51,761 bases of DNA, taken from contig NZ_KB903243.1 in NCBI RefSeq assembly GCF_000379625.1, forward strand, positions 375,089 through 426,849, given 5' to 3'. Both the position numbers and the translations under genes were made by a program. A model generated the notes under the pieces. The model worked only from the letters and a program-made list of their open reading frames with translations, was not told the DNA's origin and did not search any database. Positions within the stretch are counted from its first letter, which is position 1; every line of letters starts with the position of its first letter. The stretch comes from Actinomycetospora chiangmaiensis DSM 45062 (GTDB lineage Bacteria; Actinomycetota; Actinomycetes; Mycobacteriales; Pseudonocardiaceae). Of the stretch, positions 23,510 to 31,253 are shown in pieces.

Positions 23510-25695
23510 CACACGCTCCGGAGGCGGGAGGAGACGCCGGCGACCGCGTAGAGCAGTTCCCGACGTCGGCGGGCGAGGGGGGCGTGCACGCGTCCGGCGA
23601 CGACGTCGCGGCGGCGCACGACGGGCCGGGACCGGCGGGCGATGTCGGCGGTGAAGGCCCGCTGGGCGCGGTAGTCGCGGCGGTGGGTGGCGGCGGAGGC
23701 GGCCTGCCCGCTCACCCGGAACCGGGCGACCGTCGCGGTCTGACCGAGGAAGCGGCCGTGCTCGAGCAGCCGCAGCCAGAGGTCGAGGTCGGCGAGCCCG
23801 GCGTCGTCGGGGTAGCCGCCGACGGCGTCGTAGGCGTCGCGGCGGAAGGTGGCCGCGGCGTCCGCGCCGATGGGGTTGGCTCCCGAGCGCACCACCCGGC
23901 GCACCACGGCGGGGCGGCTGTGGACGCCCGCGAGGCCGCGGAGGAAGCGGCCGCGCGCGAGGACCCGCCCGTGCTCGTCCACGAGGTGCTTGCGCCCGAC
24001 GACGAGGGCGAGGCCGGGGTCGGCGTCGAACGCGGCGACGGCGGAGGCGAGGCAGCCGGGCTCGAGGAGGTCGTCGGCAGGGAGGATCTTGACGAGCGGG
24101 GCGTGCGAGAGGGCCACCACGCGTCGGAAGTTGGTGACCATGTCGACGGTCTCGTCGTGGCGCCACACCGTGAGGCGGGCGTCGTCGAAGCCGGCGAGGA
24201 CGGCGGGGGTCTCGTCGGTGGAGGCGTTGTCGAGGACCACCACCTCGAGGCCGGCCACGTCCTGGTCGAGCACCGAGCGCAGGGTGGCCGCGAGGTGGCG
24301 CCCGCCCTGGTGAACGGGGATGCAGACGGCGACGCGGGCTCCGGTGCGGGGCCGACCGGTGACGAGGACGGGCGCCGCGGCGGCGAGGGGTTCGGTCACG
24401 GTGGTGGTCTCCTCGGGCTCCTGGGTCGGGCGGGGCAGCGGGGCGGGGTCGCGGCGGCGGCGCAGCAGGACCGCGCCGGCGGCGAGGACCTGCACGCCGA
24501 CGAAGCCGACGGCGAAGGTGACGAGCGGATCGGCAGGGCCGGCCGGGACCAGGGCGACGACGGCCACGACCCCGACGGTCGTGGCGGTGGCGAGGCGGGC
24601 GAAGCGCAACCCGCGGCCGTGGGCCTGGTGCTCGGCGAGGCGGTGCACCACGAGCAGCCGCAGTCCCAGGCCGAGCAGCAGGATGCGCAGCACCCACGCC
24701 TCGGCGGTATAGGCGGGCCCGAACAGCGCCAGCACCGGCTCGGCGAGCAGGGCACCGAGGACCAGGGCCGGGCCGACGAGGACCAGCAGGCGGCGGCGGA
24801 CGGCCCGGGAGAGCTCGTCGGCCCGCCCCGGCTCGCGGGCGACGCCGGCCGCGAGCGAGGCCGCGAAGTAGGTCGCCAGGACGTCGACGACCGTGACGGC
24901 CTGCCAGACCAGGAAGAAGCGACCGCCGACCTCCGGACCGAAGCGCAGGACCACGAGCAGCGGGACCTGGTTGAACAGCACCGAGGTCGCCACCTGCCCG
25001 AGGTAGGTCGGGCCGAGGAAGCCCGCGGCCTCACGCAGCGCCGGTAGCCGGCCGGGCGCGCGGCGCCGGCGGCGCGTCAGCACGACCGCCTGGAGCCCGA
25101 CGAGGGCGACGCAGGCGAGCAGCGGGGCCACCCAGGACAGGACCACGATCTCGGTGGTCAGCGACGCCCCGGCCGCCAGCACGATGCCGAGACGCCCGAC
25201 CGCGAACAGGAGTGTCCGCGTCGGGGCCCACCAGGGTCGGCCGAGGCCGACGAGGACGAAGTCCTGCTGCTGGAAGAGCGCGTAGAGCACGGCGGTGAGC
25301 ACGAACAGGCCGACGCCGGCCGCGTTCGCCGTGGCGCTCGGGGCGGTGCCGGTGACGGCCCGGATGATGACCGCGGTGCCCGGGAGCAGGAGGTAGAGGG
25401 CGGCCACGGTGCCCGACAGCGCGGCGACCGCGCCGAGGGCGGTCACGAGGAGCCGCCGGGAGGAGCCGCCGGCGCCGGGCAACCAGCGCAGCAGCCCGAT
25501 CCCGACGTTGAGCTCCGTCGCGCCGGCGATCAGGAGGAAGGCCGAGACGAAGGCGGTCGCGAGCCCGAGCTCGGCGGTGTCGAGAACGCGGGCGGCGAGG
25601 ATCCAGCCGAGCATCCCGACCAGCGCCGAGCCACCGGAGGCCAGCGCCATCGCCAGGCCGTCGTGCAGCGACCCGTCCTTCCCGGCCCCGGTCAT
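23509..25695 (-). CDS. Flippase fused to a family 2 glycosyltransferase
   Basis: A 728-residue protein in one open frame. Residues about 1-415 are a Wzx/MATE-like polysaccharide flippase with 12-14 helices (LASGGSALVGMLGWILAARVL at the front). After a Pro/Glu/Thr linker, residues about 450-650 are a GT-A transferase: VAVCIPVHQGGRHLAATLRS, VVVLDNASTDETP, and KILPADDLLEPG as the DXD region, then DLDLWLRLLEHG. It would both assemble and export a lipid-linked glycan. An in-frame GTG at 24397-24399 (residue 433) with GAGGAG 9 nt upstream could also yield the transferase alone. The start overlaps the upstream stop as ATGA. Confidence 0.85.
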   Translation of the reverse strand: MTGAGKDGSLHDGLAMALASGGSALVGMLGWILAARVLDTAELGLATAFVSAFLLIAGATELNVGIGLLRWLPGAGGSSRRLLVTALGAVAALSGTVAALYLLLPGTAVIIRAVTGTAPSATANAAGVGLFVLTAVLYALFQQQDFVLVGLGRPWWAPTRTLLFAVGRLGIVLAAGASLTTEIVVLSWVAPLLACVALVGLQAVVLTRRRRRAPGRLPALREAAGFLGPTYLGQVATSVLFNQVPLLVVLRFGPEVGGRFFLVWQAVTVVDVLATYFAASLAAGVAREPGRADELSRAVRRRLLVLVGPALVLGALLAEPVLALFGPAYTAEAWVLRILLLGLGLRLLVVHRLAEHQAHGRGLRFARLATATTVGVVAVVALVPAGPADPLVTFAVGFVGVQVLAAGAVLLRRRRDPAPLPRPTQEPEETTTVTEPLAAAAPVLVTGRPRTGARVAVCIPVHQGGRHLAATLRSVLDQDVAGLEVVVLDNASTDETPAVLAGFDDARLTVWRHDETVDMVTNFRRVVALSHAPLVKILPADDLLEPGCLASAVAAFDADPGLALVVGRKHLVDEHGRVLARGRFLRGLAGVHSRPAVVRRVVRSGANPIGADAAATFRRDAYDAVGGYPDDAGLADLDLWLRLLEHGRFLGQTATVARFRVSGQAASAATHRRDYRAQRAFTADIARRSRPVVRRRDVVAGRVHAPLARRRRELLYAVAGVSSRLRSV

Positions 25696-26060
25696 GCCGC
25701 GGCCCGCCGGGGCGGGCGCGGCCGCACGGCCTGGACCACGAGGACGGGCACCGAGACGACGACGAGCGCCAGCAGCGCCGCCACGGGGTGCCACGCGGTG
25801 GTCACCACCATGGCCTGCCCCACGACCAGGGCGAGCGCGACGCCCGCGCCCACCGCGACGACGGTCCGCTCGGCGAGGTCCCGGGGCCGCAGCAGGGCGG
25901 TCAGCGCCCAGCCCGGCCCCACGAGACCGAAAGCGATCGTCGCGACCAGCCGGACCGGGTGGACCAGGCCGGTCGGGATGGTCGTGTCGGCGAGCGCCGT
26001 CGCGGCGGCCAGCGCGCCGAGCACGGCGAGTCCCGCCGGGATCAGCCGCTCGCCGGTCAC
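25692..26060 (-). CDS. Small membrane protein of unknown function
   Basis: A 122-residue protein with four hydrophobic segments (for example LIPAGLAVLGALAAATALA and AVGAGVALALVVGQAMVV) and a basic C-terminus. It overlaps the glycosyltransferase stop upstream (GTGA) and the flippase-fusion start downstream (ATGA), both by 4 nt, so it is translationally locked into the operon. Similar short hydrophobic proteins occur beside glycosyltransferases in actinobacteria, but I cannot name the family. Confidence 0.7.
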   Translation of the reverse strand: MTGERLIPAGLAVLGALAAATALADTTIPTGLVHPVRLVATIAFGLVGPGWALTALLRPRDLAERTVVAVGAGVALALVVGQAMVVTTAWHPVAALLALVVVSVPVLVVQAVRPRPPRRAAA

Positions 26061-27166
26061 GACGCCACCTGCAGCAGGTGACCGTCGACCGCGGGCGTGG
26101 TCGACGGGGCGACCCGGGAGAGCCGGCCGCGGACGAAGCCGGTGCCGGCCGCGGCGAGTGCCACGGGGATGGCGGCGGCACCGACCAGACCGCGCACCGC
26201 GGACGCCCGGTCGCGCCGGCACACGGCGTTGCCGGTCTCCCGCAGCTCCCGGGCGACGGCGGCAGGCAGCACGTGCCGCGTGTATGCCTGCTCGCTCGCG
26301 AGCCCGGCGCGGGTGCCGCTGCGCCGGGTGACGACGGCCTTCGAGATGCCCTCCGCGTGGCAGCGACGCACGAGGTAGCGCCACCCGGTGCGGTCGGGCG
26401 AGACGTGGTGGTCGACCACCGCGTCGGGATCGAGCACGATCCGCGCGCCGGGGAACAGGCGCCGGAGCCGCAGGCACAGCTCGGTCTCCTCGCACCCGAG
26501 CGGGACGGTGCCCACCCGACCCATGTCCTCCCCGAACCCGCCGGTGGCGACGAGGACGTCCCGCCGGAACGCCATCGAGCAGCCCATGACGTTGCGGACC
26601 TCGACCGCACCCCCCGCGCCGGGGGTGCCTCGCCGTCCGGTCGGTCCGGTCTGACCGGGGAAGCTGCAGCCCACGACCCACCACAGCTCGGGCGGGAGCA
26701 CCGCCGGGGCGCCCGCGGCGGCCCGCGGGTCGTCCGCCGACCAGCGCGGCGCGGCCGCGCCGCCCACGGCCGCCACCGCCGGGTCCTCGAACGGGGCGAG
26801 GATCCGCGCCAGCCAGTCCGGCCGGGCCGCGGCGTCGTCGTCGAGGAACGCGACGATCTCCGGCAGCCCGCCGACGGACTCGGCGAGCTCGTCGATCGCG
26901 GTGTTGCGCGCCCCGGAGAGCCCGCGCCGGCGACGGTTCTCCAGGACCTGCACGGGAGCGCCGAAGAACCCGCGCGCCCGGACGGCGAGCTCCGGGTTGT
27001 GGTCGACGACGAGCAGGACCTGGTCGGGCCGGTGGGTCTGGGCGGCCAGCGAGGCGATCGCGGCGCGGACGTCGTCCCACCGGCGTTCGGTGTAGGCGCA
27101 CACGACGACGGCGCTGGTCGCGAGGGCGGCGCGGTCCGCGTGGTCCGACGGGGCCGGGGTGGTCAT
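26057..27166 (-). CDS. Family 2 glycosyltransferase
   Basis: A 369-residue cytoplasmic GT-A enzyme. The N-terminal nucleotide-sugar fold starts SAVVVCAYTERRWDDVRAAI; LLVVDHNPEL and GLSGARNTAI follow, then the metal-binding FLDDDAAARPDWL. NVMGCSMAFRRDVL and GCEETELCLRL mark the acceptor half, similar to rhamnosyl/galactofuranosyl-type GT2 enzymes. ATG at 27164-27166 with CAGGAG close by. It is followed by a 4-nt overlap with the next gene. The C-terminus has a weak hydrophobic stretch (AAAIPVALAAAGTGF) that may touch the membrane. Confidence 0.88.
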   Translation of the reverse strand: MTTPAPSDHADRAALATSAVVVCAYTERRWDDVRAAIASLAAQTHRPDQVLLVVDHNPELAVRARGFFGAPVQVLENRRRRGLSGARNTAIDELAESVGGLPEIVAFLDDDAAARPDWLARILAPFEDPAVAAVGGAAAPRWSADDPRAAAGAPAVLPPELWWVVGCSFPGQTGPTGRRGTPGAGGAVEVRNVMGCSMAFRRDVLVATGGFGEDMGRVGTVPLGCEETELCLRLRRLFPGARIVLDPDAVVDHHVSPDRTGWRYLVRRCHAEGISKAVVTRRSGTRAGLASEQAYTRHVLPAAVARELRETGNAVCRRDRASAVRGLVGAAAIPVALAAAGTGFVRGRLSRVAPSTTPAVDGHLLQVAS

Positions 27167-27200
27167 GGCAGCTCTCCTGCGGTTCTCGGGGGCCGTGGGC

Positions 27201-28172
27201 TCAGGCCGCGAGCGGACGGTCGGCGGTGGTCGGCCGAGTGGTCGGCCGAGTGGTCGGCTGAGTGGTCGGCTGAGCGGCCGGCTGAGCGGCCGGCTGAGCG
27301 GGTGACTCGGTGGGCGACTGCACGGCCGGCTGGGCCTCGACGGGCGCGGCCGACAGGTCGGGCACGATCGCGAGGGGGACGATCGCGGTGCGCGCGGCGG
27401 TGGCCATGACGGCGACGCGGCGGGCCGGGCGACGACGGGCGCGCGGGGCGCACTCGCGGCCGAGGGTGCGGAGCACGCGGAGGCCGTCGGCGAAGGTGCG
27501 CAGGTTGGACACGCCGTGGATGCGCTCGCGCTCGATGCTCGCGACCTCGGTGATCTCGAGGCCCGCGAGGGAGAAGCGGCAGGTCAACAACGTCTCGATC
27601 TCGAAGCCGTCGCCCCACACCATGCGGTCCGCCGGTCCCGCGAGGTCGAGCGCGGGGAGGTCGAGCACCTCCAGGACGTCCCGCCAGAAGGCGTTGTAGC
27701 CGTAGCAGAGGTCGCTGTACCGGGTGCGCAGCGCCAGGTTGGCCAGGCCGTTGAGGCCGGCGTTGCCGAGGTTGCGCAGCAGGGTGATGTCCTCGCTGCC
27801 GGCCTCGGCGTCGCCCACGCGGGCGAAGCGGGTGCCCTTCGCGACGTCGGCCCCGGCGACGAGCGCGGCCACGAACGCCGGGATCTCGTGGGGGTCGGCC
27901 GAGCCGTCCGCGTCGAACATGACGATCACGTCGCCCGTGGCCGCGGCGAACCCGCACGCCAACGCGTTCCCCTTGCCCCGCCGGGTCTGGGTGAGCACCA
28001 CGGCGTCCGGCCGGAGCCGGCGGACGACCGCCACCGTGTCGTCGGTCGAGTGACCGTCCACGAGGACGATCTCCGCGTCGGCGGGCAGGTAGGGCAGGAC
28101 GATCTCCAGGTTCCGCGCCTCGTTCCGCGCAGGAACGATGACGGAGAGTGTCGGGAGGGCGGGCCGCGGCAT
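27201..28172 (-). CDS. Family 2 glycosyltransferase (polyprenyl-phosphate sugar synthase-like) with repetitive tail
   Basis: A 323-residue enzyme. LSVIVPARNEARNLEIVLP, EIVLVDGHSTDDT, RRGKGNALACGFAAATGD and MFDADGSADP are the hallmark of dolichol-phosphate-mannose-synthase-like GT2 enzymes, and GYNAFWRDVLEVL and GDGFEIETLL fit the acceptor site. It would load a sugar onto polyprenyl phosphate or a lipid acceptor. From about residue 270 the tail is Pro/Ala/Gln/Thr-rich, ending in six QPTT-like repeats encoded by 12-bp units. ATG at 28170-28172. It is the first gene of the minus-strand cluster and divergent from rplY. Confidence 0.88.
   Translation of the reverse strand: MPRPALPTLSVIVPARNEARNLEIVLPYLPADAEIVLVDGHSTDDTVAVVRRLRPDAVVLTQTRRGKGNALACGFAAATGDVIVMFDADGSADPHEIPAFVAALVAGADVAKGTRFARVGDAEAGSEDITLLRNLGNAGLNGLANLALRTRYSDLCYGYNAFWRDVLEVLDLPALDLAGPADRMVWGDGFEIETLLTCRFSLAGLEITEVASIERERIHGVSNLRTFADGLRVLRTLGRECAPRARRRPARRVAVMATAARTAIVPLAIVPDLSAAPVEAQPAVQSPTESPAQPAAQPAAQPTTQPTTRPTTRPTTADRPLAA
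27227..27298 (-). repeat. Six 12-bp tandem repeats in the glycosyltransferase tail
   Basis: Units tggtcggccgag x2, tggtcggctgag x2 and cggccggctgag x2 follow one another without spacers, encoding QPAA/QPTT/RPTT peptides on the minus strand. Adjacent units are identical in pairs, which suggests recent stepwise duplication. Confidence 0.9.
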
Positions 28173-28266
28173 CGGGATCTCCTCAGGTCTCGAGAGGGCG
28201 ACGTGGTGACGTTGCGTGTGATGGAGCGGGGCTTGCTCGGGAAGCGTTGCCCCGTTCGGAGTACAT

Positions 28267-28294
28267 CATTAGCGCAAATGGTCCGTCGTACAAG
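28267..28294 (-). promoter_or_regulatory. Candidate promoter for the glycan cluster
   Basis: On the minus strand TTGTAC (28289-28294) is followed after 16 nt by TAATGA (28267-28272), in the only AT-rich patch of the 385-nt gap between the glycosyltransferase and rplY. It would leave a leader of about 90 nt. Confidence 0.35.
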
Positions 28295-28423
28295 CCTGAA
28301 CTTACGGAAGGTGACGTCGATCAACCCCCGTACGGTCGTTAGAGGGGATCTCCTCGCTGACGGTCGGTCGCCGATGACGCTGCGTCGCCAGGACGCTGTG
28401 CAGGGGCGATCGGAGGCGGTCGC

Positions 28424-28429
28424 TAGACT
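28424..28429 (+). promoter_or_regulatory. Candidate -10 box for rplY-pth
   Basis: TAGACT is a good actinobacterial -10 lying 128 nt before the rplY ATG. No matching -35 is visible 16-18 nt upstream, so the leader would be long. The rest of the gap shows no gene. Confidence 0.35.
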
Positions 28430-28557
28430 CGGAGGCGATCCACTTCGGCGAGGGCCGGTCTCCGGCCGTGATCGACGCGGTGTGCATCCCGGCGCGAACC
28501 GCCGTGGTGCCCGGCGTCGCCCGCCGAGTCCGCACCACCGCAGGAGCACCAGCAGCC

Positions 28558-29250
28558 ATGGCTGACGTCAAGATCGCCGCCGAGTCCCGCACCGAGTTCG
28601 GCAAGGGCGCCGCGCGCCGCACCCGCCGCGCGGGCCGGGTGCCCGCCGTCCTCTACGGGCGCGGCACCGACCCGGTCCACCTGAGCTTCGACACCGTCGA
28701 GTTCGCCGCCGTCATGCGTGAGAACGGCCGCAACGCCGTCCTCACCGTCACCGGCGTCGGCTCCGACCAGCTCGCCCTCACCAAGAGCGTCGTGCGTGAC
28801 CCGATCAAGGGTTTCATCGAGCACGTCGACCTGGTGACCATCAAGCGGGGCGAGAAGGTCCAGGTCGACGTCCGCGTCGTCACCCTGGGCGAGGCGGCCG
28901 CGGGCACGCTGGTCTTCCAGAACGAGGACACGCTCTCGATCGAGGCCGACGCGCTGAACATCCCCGAGGAGATCACCGTGGTGATCGACGAGGCGGGGAT
29001 CGGCACGCAGTTCCTCGCGGGCGAGATCCGGCTGCCCGACGGCGCCACCCTGCTCTCCGACCCCGAGCTCCTGGTCGTCAACGTCACCGAGGCGCCGACC
29101 GAGGACGAGATGGAGGAGGAGATCGACGCCGAGGGTGCGGGCGTCGAGGAGGACGCGCCCGAGGACGAGGCGGCCGAGGACTCCGAGTCCGGCTCCTCCC
29201 CGGAGGCCGCAGAGGGCGCCACCTCCGACGAGACCTCGGACGAGAGCTGA
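28558..29250 (+). CDS. rplY: Large ribosomal subunit protein bL25 (Ctc/TL5 form)
   Basis: A 230-residue 5S-rRNA-binding protein of the long Ctc type: the L25 domain ([25 protein letters not shown]) is followed by the TL5 beta domain ([31 protein letters not shown]). A strongly acidic Glu/Asp/Ser tail of about 45 residues ends it, common in actinobacteria. ATG at 28558 with AGGAG 12 nt upstream. The stop overlaps the pth ATG by one base (TGATG), the usual coupling of these two translation genes. Confidence 0.96.
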   Translation: MADVKIAAESRTEFGKGAARRTRRAGRVPAVLYGRGTDPVHLSFDTVEFAAVMRENGRNAVLTVTGVGSDQLALTKSVVRDPIKGFIEHVDLVTIKRGEKVQVDVRVVTLGEAAAGTLVFQNEDTLSIEADALNIPEEITVVIDEAGIGTQFLAGEIRLPDGATLLSDPELLVVNVTEAPTEDEMEEEIDAEGAGVEEDAPEDEAAEDSESGSSPEAAEGATSDETSDES

Positions 29251-29837
29251 TGACCGGCCCGACGACGGGCGCGGGTCCCGTGCTCGTCGCCGGGCTCGGC
29301 AACCCGGGGGCCGAGTACGAGGGCACCCGGCACAACGTGGGGTTCGCGGTCGCCGACGTGCTCGCCGGGCGCGTCGGCGGGCGGTTCTCCGCGCACCGGA
29401 AGTCCGGCGCGGACGTCGCCGAGGGGCGCCTCGCCGGCCGGAAGGCCGTGCTGGCCAAGCCCCGCGGCTACATGAACCTCTCCGGCGGCCCGGTGACGAA
29501 CGCGCTGCGGTTCTTCTCCGTCCCGACCGAGGACCTGATCGTGGTCCACGACGACCTGGACCTCGACTTCGGTGTCGTCCGCCTGAAGCGCGGCGGCGGC
29601 GAGGGCGGGCACAACGGGCTGCGGTCGATCTCGAAGTCGCTGGGCACGAAGGACTACCTCCGGGTCCGCTTCGGGATCGGGCGCCCGCCGGGCCGCCAGG
29701 ACCCGGCGGACTTCGTGCTCAAGCGGTGGTCGTCGACCGAGCGCAAGGAGCTGGACGTCTCCCTCGAGCTGGCCGCGGACGCCGTCGAGGCGCTGCTCAC
29801 CGAGGGCCTGGAACCGGCGCAGAACCGCTTCCACTAG
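29250..29837 (+). CDS. pth: Peptidyl-tRNA hydrolase
   Basis: A 195-residue enzyme that recycles peptidyl-tRNA released from ribosomes. Signature pieces are all present: [20 protein letters not shown] with the catalytic His, [24 protein letters not shown] with the catalytic Asp, and [13 protein letters not shown]. Normal length; the start is fixed by the one-base overlap with rplY. It is followed within 2 nt by a very long hairpin shared with the convergent hydrolase gene. Confidence 0.97.
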   Translation: MTGPTTGAGPVLVAGLGNPGAEYEGTRHNVGFAVADVLAGRVGGRFSAHRKSGADVAEGRLAGRKAVLAKPRGYMNLSGGPVTNALRFFSVPTEDLIVVHDDLDLDFGVVRLKRGGGEGGHNGLRSISKSLGTKDYLRVRFGIGRPPGRQDPADFVLKRWSSTERKELDVSLELAADAVEALLTEGLEPAQNRFH

Positions 29838-29839
29838 GG

Positions 29840-29905
29840 GCGCTTCGCGCTCGTGAGCAGAAAGTGGGGCTATGGCCCCACTTTCTGCTCACGAGCGCGG
29901 AGCGC
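29840..29905. terminator. 66-nt near-perfect inverted repeat, bidirectional terminator or dispersed element
   Basis: Bases 29840-29870 pair with 29875-29905 over 31 positions with one G-U, around a TATG loop. The inner part contains GAGCAGAAAGTGGGGC and its complement. It starts 2 nt after the pth stop and includes the stop codon of the convergent metallo-hydrolase gene (29889-29891), so it is well placed to end both transcripts. The stem is much longer than an ordinary terminator. Confidence 0.85.
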
Positions 29906-30809
29906 ACCCGTCGAAGAGCCGGAACCCGGAGGCGTACTCCAGCTCGCAGAACTCCGTGTCCGGCGCCGCCGCCGCGACGGCCTCGCGGATCGGTCCGACG
30001 TCGACCGCACCGGCGAACCCGGGCAGCCAGGCGTCGTGGTGGGAGAGCACCAGTCGCTGCGGCCGCAGCCAGCCCGCCTCCTCGGCCACGAACCCGGCGA
30101 GCGTCCCCTGCACCGGCTCGCCGTCGCGGTTGGCCCGCCCGGCGGCGGCGAGGATCGCGACGTCGGGTGACTCGCTCGCGAGCAGCCCGCTCCAGGCGCC
30201 CGCGGTGTCCTGGACGAGCAGCGAGCCCTCGGAGGTCTCGACGACGTAGACGAGCGCCCCGCCGTCGCCGCGTTCGCCCTGCGAGGCCGCCTGCAGGTGG
30301 GCCGCCACCTCCGGACCCAGGTCCGGCAGCCCGGCGAACATGGCACGGAGCTGCTCCTGGTGTTCCTGCCACGTGCCACCGGCCTCGCCGAGACACACCT
30401 GGTCGGCGTCCGGGAACGGCACCCGCGACCAGACGCAGGAGTGCAGGCCCGGCAGGACCCGGACGGTCGTCGCCGCGTCGAGACGGACCCGCTCGCCGCC
30501 GGAGACCGGCACCAGCTGCTCCTCGGGCACCCCCCACGCGGCCATCACCCGCACCGACTCGTAGGACCCGACGATCCGGGCGCCGGTCGCGGCGAGCCGC
30601 TCGGCGCCGTAGAGGTGGTCGAAGTGCGCGTGCCCGACGAGGATCCAGTCCTGCGGGCCCAGCTCGGCCCCGACCTCCGCGACGCCCACGCCGCTCTGCG
30701 CCGCCGTCGGCACCCGGTCGAGGTAGGCGTCGAGCATCACCGTGAGGCCCTCCGCGGTCCGCAGCCGGAAGGTGGCGCAGCCGTACCAGTCGAGCGTCGC
30801 GGTGGTCAC
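29889..30809 (-). CDS. MBL-fold metal-dependent hydrolase
   Basis: A 306-residue metallo-beta-lactamase-fold protein. The metal motif HxHxDH is VGHAHFDH with H60, H62, D64 and H65; later metal ligands are likely LPGLHSCVW, LVQDTAG and LSHHDAW. The N-terminus ATLDWYGCATFRL resembles UlaG/L-ascorbate-6-phosphate-lactonase-like and other stand-alone hydrolases; the substrate is unknown. GTG at 30807-30809 has no ribosome binding site but a -10-like TACGTT lies at 30817-30822 on the minus strand, so the mRNA is probably leaderless. Its last codons sit in the shared hairpin with pth. Confidence 0.85.
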   Translation of the reverse strand: MTTATLDWYGCATFRLRTAEGLTVMLDAYLDRVPTAAQSGVGVAEVGAELGPQDWILVGHAHFDHLYGAERLAATGARIVGSYESVRVMAAWGVPEEQLVPVSGGERVRLDAATTVRVLPGLHSCVWSRVPFPDADQVCLGEAGGTWQEHQEQLRAMFAGLPDLGPEVAAHLQAASQGERGDGGALVYVVETSEGSLLVQDTAGAWSGLLASESPDVAILAAAGRANRDGEPVQGTLAGFVAEEAGWLRPQRLVLSHHDAWLPGFAGAVDVGPIREAVAAAAPDTEFCELEYASGFRLFDGCAPRS

Positions 30810-30865
30810 CCGGGGGAACGTAGCGAGACGGGGACGGCCCGGCACCTCCACGACCGGTGGCCCGG

Positions 30866-31099
30866 TCAGCGCGACGGGGGCCGCGCGGACGTGCCGGCGA
30901 GCCGCGAACCCCACCGGTGTCGCCGGGCCGCCGCCGTCGCGGCATCGACGGAACGGCGGCAGCGCTCGGCCCGCCGTCGGCGCAGCTCCACGTCGCCCCG
31001 CAGCCGGTCGCTGCGCTCGCGGGCGCCGCGGGCCGCGTCGACGGCATCCTGGGCCCGTTCGTGCGCCCGTGCGGCGCCGTGCGGTGTCTCGCTGCCCAC
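30866..31099 (-). CDS. Small basic helical protein of unknown function
   Basis: A 77-residue protein, mostly charged helix (AHERAQDAVDAARGARERSDRL) with an Arg-rich second half and a single Cys. No known domain. GTG start at 31097-31099 with GAGAGG about 8 nt upstream, the main reason to believe it; a heptad-like pattern suggests a short coiled coil. It stands between the metallo-hydrolase and the histidine kinase gene on the same strand. It could still be a GC-driven spurious frame. Confidence 0.45.
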   Translation of the reverse strand: MGSETPHGAARAHERAQDAVDAARGARERSDRLRGDVELRRRRAERCRRSVDAATAAARRHRWGSRLAGTSARPPSR

Positions 31100-31253
31100 G
31101 GGTCACCTCTCGTCGTGGTCGGTCGTCGGTCGTCGGGCGTGCCGGCCACGGACCCGGGGGTGGACCGCAGTCAGCCGTGATCCCCCTTCCCGGCGTCGGG
31201 TCAAACCGCCACCGTGACGGCGCCGGACCGGGATCGTGACGGTCGGGCAGGCC

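Noticed and set aside
27227..27298. Short CRISPR-like array
   Set aside because: Units are 12 bp with no spacers, lie in a coding frame, and are part of a protein tail.
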